Of a stretch of DNA of 29,583 nt, positions 25,623 to 29,583 are shown in pieces. Position numbers and translations under genes: made by a program. How positions within the stretch are numbered: the stretch's first letter is position 1; every line of letters starts with the position of its first letter. Below the pieces are notes generated by a model. It made no database searches. It saw only the letters and a list, made by a program, of their open reading frames with translations, and was not told where the DNA came from. The stretch spans positions 1-29,583 of the forward strand of contig JBBJMP010000039.1 of NCBI GenBank assembly GCA_037718865.1, read 5' to 3'. This DNA comes from JADCRZ01 sp037718865 (lineage in GTDB: Bacteria > Bacteroidota > Bacteroidia > Chitinophagales > Chitinophagaceae).

Positions 25623-26489
25623 TTATATCTCATTGATTACATTCATCAGATATTGTCCATACCCGCTTTTCAATAGGGGTTGCGCCATTGCCTCTACCTG
25701 CTGCCTGGATACAAAACCTTTCCGGTATGCAATTTCCTCGATACAGGCTATCTTAATTCCCTGCCGCTGTTCAATAACCTGCACAAATTGAGAGGCCTGC
25801 ATTAAAGAATCGTAAGTACCGGTATCTAACCAGGCTGTGCCCCGATCCATTATTGAAACCTTCAGATTCCCCTGACTCAGGTATGCTTTGTTCACATCCG
25901 TAATTTCATATTCTCCCCTTGGACTGGGTTGCAGATGTTTAGCAATCTCCACAACACTATTGTCATAAAAATACAGCCCTGGAACGGCATAAGAACTTTT
26001 GGGCTGTTTAGGCTTTTCTTCAATCGAAATTGCGTTCATCTCCTTATCAAACTCAACCACGCCGTAACGTTCAGGATCGCTGACATGATAAGCATATACA
26101 ATACCACCCTGCGGATCGGTATTTTTCTGCAATTGCTCTCCCAGGCCGCTCCCATAAAAAATATTATCGCCAAGAACCAGGGCCACCTTATTGTTTCCGA
26201 TAAAATCTGCACCAATAACAAATGCCTGGGCCAGGCCATTGGGTAAGGGCTGTTCGGCGTAAGAGAACTCCAGGCCCAGTTGCCTACCATCGCCAAATAA
26301 TTTTTTGAAAAAGGGAAGGTCGTGAGGAGTGGAGATGATCAGTACTTCCCGGATTCCTGCCAGCATCAGCGTTGACAGCGGGTAATAGATCATGGGCTTA
26401 TCATATACCGGCATGATCTGTTTGCTGATGGCATAAGTGATCGGATGTAAACGGGTTCCTGAACCTCCGGCAAGGATAATTCCTTTCAT
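25623..26489 (-). CDS. rmlA: Glucose-1-phosphate thymidylyltransferase
   Basis: The 288-residue nucleotidyltransferase makes dTDP-glucose from glucose-1-phosphate and dTTP, the first step of dTDP-rhamnose and other deoxysugar pathways. It begins MKGIILAGGSGTRLHPIT (nucleotide loop), followed by KQIMPVYDKPMIYYPLS, ALVLGDNIFYG (metal aspartate), YGVVEFD, IEEKPKQPKS, YEITDVN and GTAWLDTGTYDSL, all standard for RmlA, at normal length. No rmlB, rmlC or rmlD is in the window. It is likely transcribed with galE. Confidence 0.96.
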   Translation of the reverse strand: MKGIILAGGSGTRLHPITYAISKQIMPVYDKPMIYYPLSTLMLAGIREVLIISTPHDLPFFKKLFGDGRQLGLEFSYAEQPLPNGLAQAFVIGADFIGNNKVALVLGDNIFYGSGLGEQLQKNTDPQGGIVYAYHVSDPERYGVVEFDKEMNAISIEEKPKQPKSSYAVPGLYFYDNSVVEIAKHLQPSPRGEYEITDVNKAYLSQGNLKVSIMDRGTAWLDTGTYDSLMQASQFVQVIEQRQGIKIACIEEIAYRKGFVSRQQVEAMAQPLLKSGYGQYLMNVINEI

Positions 26490-26618
26490 TGATTGTCATG
26501 TTTTGCAGATGTGCAAATGTGCAGATATTTTTTTATAATCACTTAATGTCTCAACAGGTAATAATAAATTGACTTTCAAATTTGTTCAATCGCCTATCCG
26601 AACATTTGCAAATTTGTT

Positions 26619-26626
26619 TACATTTG
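26619..26626 (+). promoter_or_regulatory. -7 box of the cobalamin-controlled transcript
   Basis: TACATTTG matches the Bacteroidota -7 consensus TAnnTTTG exactly and ends 3 bp before the riboswitch P1 strand, so transcription would begin at or next to the aptamer. No strong -33 box is visible. Confidence 0.55.
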
Positions 26627-26629
26627 CGC

Positions 26630-26839
26630 TGTACTGGTGGGCCGGAATATTTCGGCCCTTAAAAGGGAATCCGGTTCAATTCCGGAGCTATCCCCGTAGC
26701 TGTAAGCTCATTCCGTGAATGATCAAGACCGTTTAATAAAAAATTGTTCGTTTACGCTGTTCAATTAATAAGCCACTGACCGCCTGCGGCGTTTGGGAAG
26801 GTGTTGCACAGAGAGTAAGCCAGAAGACCTGCCTGTACA
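26630..26839 (+). ncRNA. Cobalamin (B12) riboswitch
   Basis: The element has the conserved core aaaagggaatccggtt...attccggagct.tccccgtagctgtaa (given in pieces, ~26654-26705), the gccactg...gggaagg arm (26772-26800) and the B12 box agccagaagacctgcc (26818-26833). P1 can form from tgtac (26630-26634) and gtaca (26835-26839). It sits in the 5' leader of a TonB-dependent receptor gene, the classic place for repression of B12 uptake by adenosylcobalamin or a related cobamide. Confidence 0.95.
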
Positions 26840-26958
26840 ACCCGGTAATTACCGGATTTCATTCACGGCTTTCGGGTGAAAGGCATGGAATGTAAATGAC
26901 CTCTCAGACCATTTATATTTCAAACTCAATTCAATTCGAAGGCTCATTCACTTAACCC

Positions 26959-26977
26959 TGTTCCTTGTCAAGGAACA
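26959..26977 (+). promoter_or_regulatory. Stem-loop in the riboswitch leader near the start codon
   Basis: tgttcctt-gtc-aaggaaca is a perfect 8-bp stem with a 3-nt loop ending 14 nt before ATG 26992. No T-run follows, so if it belongs to the expression platform it would act on ribosome access rather than termination. Confidence 0.5.
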
Positions 26978-26991
26978 ACAAATTATTCAGA

Positions 26992-28881
26992 ATGAGCAAG
27001 AAACTTATTGCAATGGCAGCTGCTGCACTCATCAGCAGCTTAGCATCTGCACAGCAAGACTCAGTATTTAACCAGTTAAATGAAGTGGTGGTAACAGCCA
27101 CTAAATTTCCCAAAAAACTTTCCGAGACGGGCAAAGTGGTCAGCGTAATTTCCAAAGCAATTTTAGAACGCAGCGCCGGTAAGGATCTGGCACAGGTGCT
27201 CACCGAACAGGCTGGCGTAGTCATTAATGGGGCTACCAGTAACCCGGGCAAGGACAAATCCGTTTTTTTACGGGGAGCCAAAAACGATTATACGGTTATC
27301 CTTATCAATGGTATTCCGGTTACCGATCCATCCGGCGTAGGGGGAGCATTTGACCTCCGCATGATCCCTGTGGAACAGATTGAACGGATTGAAATTTTAA
27401 AAGGAGCGCAATCTACTTTATATGGTTCTGACGCTATTGCCGGCGTTATCAATCTGATTACCCGTAAAGGAACAGGCACTCCGGCACAGTTGTCCGGAAA
27501 CTTTTCAGCCGGCTCTTACGGAAGCCGTAAAGCATACGCCGGTTTAAACGGGCAGGCAGAAAAAATAAATTATAACATCGGTTTTAACCACCAAGAATCA
27601 AACGGGATCTCCGAAGCAAAAGATACTACTGCACTTGGAAATTTTGATAGGGACGGGTTTCTGCAACACGGCTTGCAGTTCAATGTTGACGGTGAAGTGT
27701 TGGATCAGCTTCATATCAAACCCTTTTTTCGTTATAGCTTTTTCAAAGGCGACTATGACAATGGCGCTTTTTCAGATGCACCGAACAAGTACCGGTCAAA
27801 CCTGCTGTCGACAGGTGTTATGAGCCAATGGACATTTAATAAAGGATTTCTTAATGCCCAATACGCTTATGATGAAGTAACCCGACGTTATAACAGCCGG
27901 TTCGGCACCACTGATTTTTCAGGCAAAACCAGGCTGGCGGAGGTCTTTGGACAATATTCCTTCACCGAACACCTGCAGTTGCTGGCAGGTATCGATCACC
28001 GGGTTCAACAGGTTTCCGACACAAATGCCAATCCAACAAATCCGCGTATCACCATCACCAGTCCTTACCTGGCCCTCTTTTTAAAAAATATTAAGGCGTT
28101 TAACCTTGAGGTCGGAGGACGCTACAACAACCACAATAAATATGGGGAAAACTTCACATACAGTATTAATCCGTCGTTCCTGATCAATCAAAGCGTAAAG
28201 GTTTTTGCCAACATGGCTTCTGCCTTTAAGGCGCCTTCCATTAATTCCCTCTACGGGCAATACGGGGCCAATCCTGACTTGAAACCGGAAAGATCCCAAA
28301 CTTATGAAGCTGGCTTGCAGGCGGGGCTGTTCAACAACTTGTTGGAAGCAAGAGTTGTGTATTATGTCAGAAATACCAAAGATGTAGTGATCTATGGACC
28401 GGCATTTACTTATATCAACCTTGATGAACAGCATGATAATGGTATTGAGATAGAACCAACTCTTCGAATAAATAAAGATTTACAGGTGAAGCTTTATTAT
28501 ACGTATATCGATGGTGAAGTAACCACCAAAGCAAGGTCAGGCAGCAAGGATACCAGTTTCCAGAATTTGATCCGTAAACCCCGCCAATCTTTTGGAGTAA
28601 CTGTAGGTTTCCAGTTATCCAAACAATGTTATCTCAGTTCAAACATGTACACCTACGGAAGTCGCAACGACGTATTTTTTAATACTGTTACATTTAACCA
28701 ACAACCTGTAAGCCTTAAAGCGTATACCTTGTGGAATGCTTATGCCGAATATGCCTTTGCAAAAAATAAATTGAAGATCTTTGCAGATCTGAAAAACATA
28801 CTGGATACGAATTATGACGAAGTGTACGGGTACAGCACTATGGGATTTAATATGAACGCAGGACTGACCTTCAGGTTGTGA
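26992..28881 (+). CDS. btuB: BtuB-like TonB-dependent outer-membrane receptor (cobalamin uptake)
   Basis: The 629-residue protein has a signal peptide (~1-21, MSKKLIAMAAAALIS then SAQ), a TonB box-like segment (NEVVVTATKFP), a plug domain (~45-155: VFLRGAKNDYTVILINGIPV, IERIEILKGAQSTLYGSDAIAGVINLITRKG in parts) and a beta-barrel to the end, with the NPDLKPERSQTYEAG and receptor-type C-terminal region. Length is that of BtuB (~600). It should import cobalamin across the outer membrane with energy from TonB-ExbBD, and the B12 riboswitch upstream supports this substrate. ATG 26992 is preferred to TTG 26965, which would put nine residues before the signal peptide and lie in the leader hairpin. 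No btuF/C/D genes are in view. Confidence 0.92.
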   Translation: MSKKLIAMAAAALISSLASAQQDSVFNQLNEVVVTATKFPKKLSETGKVVSVISKAILERSAGKDLAQVLTEQAGVVINGATSNPGKDKSVFLRGAKNDYTVILINGIPVTDPSGVGGAFDLRMIPVEQIERIEILKGAQSTLYGSDAIAGVINLITRKGTGTPAQLSGNFSAGSYGSRKAYAGLNGQAEKINYNIGFNHQESNGISEAKDTTALGNFDRDGFLQHGLQFNVDGEVLDQLHIKPFFRYSFFKGDYDNGAFSDAPNKYRSNLLSTGVMSQWTFNKGFLNAQYAYDEVTRRYNSRFGTTDFSGKTRLAEVFGQYSFTEHLQLLAGIDHRVQQVSDTNANPTNPRITITSPYLALFLKNIKAFNLEVGGRYNNHNKYGENFTYSINPSFLINQSVKVFANMASAFKAPSINSLYGQYGANPDLKPERSQTYEAGLQAGLFNNLLEARVVYYVRNTKDVVIYGPAFTYINLDEQHDNGIEIEPTLRINKDLQVKLYYTYIDGEVTTKARSGSKDTSFQNLIRKPRQSFGVTVGFQLSKQCYLSSNMYTYGSRNDVFFNTVTFNQQPVSLKAYTLWNAYAEYAFAKNKLKIFADLKNILDTNYDEVYGYSTMGFNMNAGLTFRL

Positions 28882-28927
28882 TCGTGCACAATATCCGGAC
28901 AGTTATTCTTTACTAATTTTACAGGGT

Positions 28928-29506
28928 ATGACATTTAATATGGACGATTTTTTAACGGTTACATTTACGATGTTCGCCGTTATAGATATTCTGGGGTCAA
29001 TACCATTGCTTATTTCGCTCAAGGAAAAAATGGGTGGTATCAACGAGGTCAAGGCTACCTTGATTTCGGGAGCATTTATGATATTGTTCCTGCTGGCAGG
29101 CAATGCCTTTTTAAACATTTTAGGGGTTGATGTCGGTTCTTTTGCAGTTGCGGGATCCATAGTGATATTTATTTTGGGACTCGAAATGGTGCTTGGCCAT
29201 GAGTTCTTTAAAAGTGATAAGGATGCGTCATCCGGAACTGTAGTTCCCATTGCCTTTCCTTTGATTGCCGGTTCAGGAACACTTACCACCATTATGTCTT
29301 TAAAGGCAAATTATAACGATACCTATATTTACCTGGCCATTTTTATTAATCTCATCATTGTTTTTATCGGGCTTAAATCCCTGGGCTGGCTGGCCAGAAT
29401 TTTGGGAAAAGCGGGATTAATTGCGGTACGTAAGTTCTTTGGTGTAATTTTACTCGCCATTGCCATTAAAATATTCAGCAGCAATGTGGGTGGTTTGATA
29501 AGATAG
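28928..29506 (+). CDS. MarC family integral membrane protein
   Basis: The 192-residue protein has about six membrane segments and the MarC features FAVIDILGSIPLLISL, GSIVIFILGLEMVLG and PIAFPLIAGSGTLTTIM. The family (UPF0056) was named after the mar locus of E. coli but its function is unknown, and a role in multidrug resistance has not been upheld. It lies 46 bp after btuB in the same direction and 3 bp before a tRNA gene. Whether it is co-transcribed with btuB is open. Confidence 0.92.
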   Translation: MTFNMDDFLTVTFTMFAVIDILGSIPLLISLKEKMGGINEVKATLISGAFMILFLLAGNAFLNILGVDVGSFAVAGSIVIFILGLEMVLGHEFFKSDKDASSGTVVPIAFPLIAGSGTLTTIMSLKANYNDTYIYLAIFINLIIVFIGLKSLGWLARILGKAGLIAVRKFFGVILLAIAIKIFSSNVGGLIR

Positions 29507-29509
29507 TCT

Positions 29510-29581
29510 GGCCTCGTCGTACAATGGATAGTATAAGAGTTTCCGAAGCTCCAGATACAGGTTCGATTCCTGTCGAGGCCA
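29510..29581 (+). tRNA. tRNA-Arg, anticodon CCG
   Basis: It folds as a 72-nt cloverleaf. The acceptor is ggcctcg with cgaggcc, the D stem gtac with gtat around an 8-nt loop with GG, and the anticodon loop ttccgaa with CCG at 34-36. The T arm is acagg-ttcgatt-cctgt and the discriminator base is A. The CCA end is not fully encoded (ACA follows). The anticodon stem has one mismatch (A-C) at its outer end and a G-U at the inner end. It begins 3 bp after the MarC stop codon. Confidence 0.9.
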
Positions 29582-29583
29582 CA

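Overview
The window is a chromosomal stretch from a member of the Bacteroidota, most likely a Chitinophagales/Chitinophagaceae-type organism. The signs are secreted proteins ending in a type IX secretion (T9SS) sorting domain with FPNP and KGYY-like motifs, a TAnnTTTG-type -7 promoter box, almost no Shine-Dalgarno sequences, a split (two-subunit) transketolase, and an mreBCD-pbp2-rodA cell-shape locus of the Bacteroidota type.

Region 1 (1-8289, all minus strand) holds three consecutive genes for large modular exoproteins. A right-handed beta-helix protein is cut by the left window edge and is followed by two serine-hydrolase (esterase-like) proteins. All three share the plan signal peptide, catalytic or beta-helix head, polyproline linker, two or three PA14-like domains, and a T9SS sorting tail. 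The last ~1.25 kb of the cut gene is base-for-base identical, except for one silent change, to the end of the third gene. This implies very recent duplication or gene conversion, and its inner edge lies exactly in a polyproline codon run. This cluster is the most unusual part of the window.

Region 2 (8712-14083) is housekeeping: a C-terminally extended isocitrate dehydrogenase whose coenzyme-site residues look NAD-type, ApaG, a POT-family peptide transporter, and PurD.

Region 3 (14414-21195, plus strand) is the elongasome operon mreB-mreC-mreD-pbp2(mrdA)-rodA, with a metallo-beta-lactamase-fold hydrolase gene attached 14 bp after rodA.

Region 4 (21222-23147, minus) is a three-gene ECF sigma / membrane anti-sigma-like / secreted Spy-CpxP-like unit. 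The membrane protein carries four copies of a short P-x-x-YF motif in its predicted cytoplasmic half.

Region 5 (23301-26489, minus) has the C-terminal transketolase subunit, without its N-terminal partner nearby, then galE and rmlA for nucleotide-sugar synthesis. A low-complexity heptad-repeat tract follows galE.

Region 6 (26619-29581, plus) is a cobalamin riboswitch controlling a BtuB-like TonB-dependent receptor, then a MarC-family membrane protein and a tRNA-Arg(CCG) at the right edge.

No CRISPR array, insertion sequence, prophage gene or rRNA was seen. Most genes look vertically inherited. The recombinogenic element is the PA14/polyproline exoprotein cluster.
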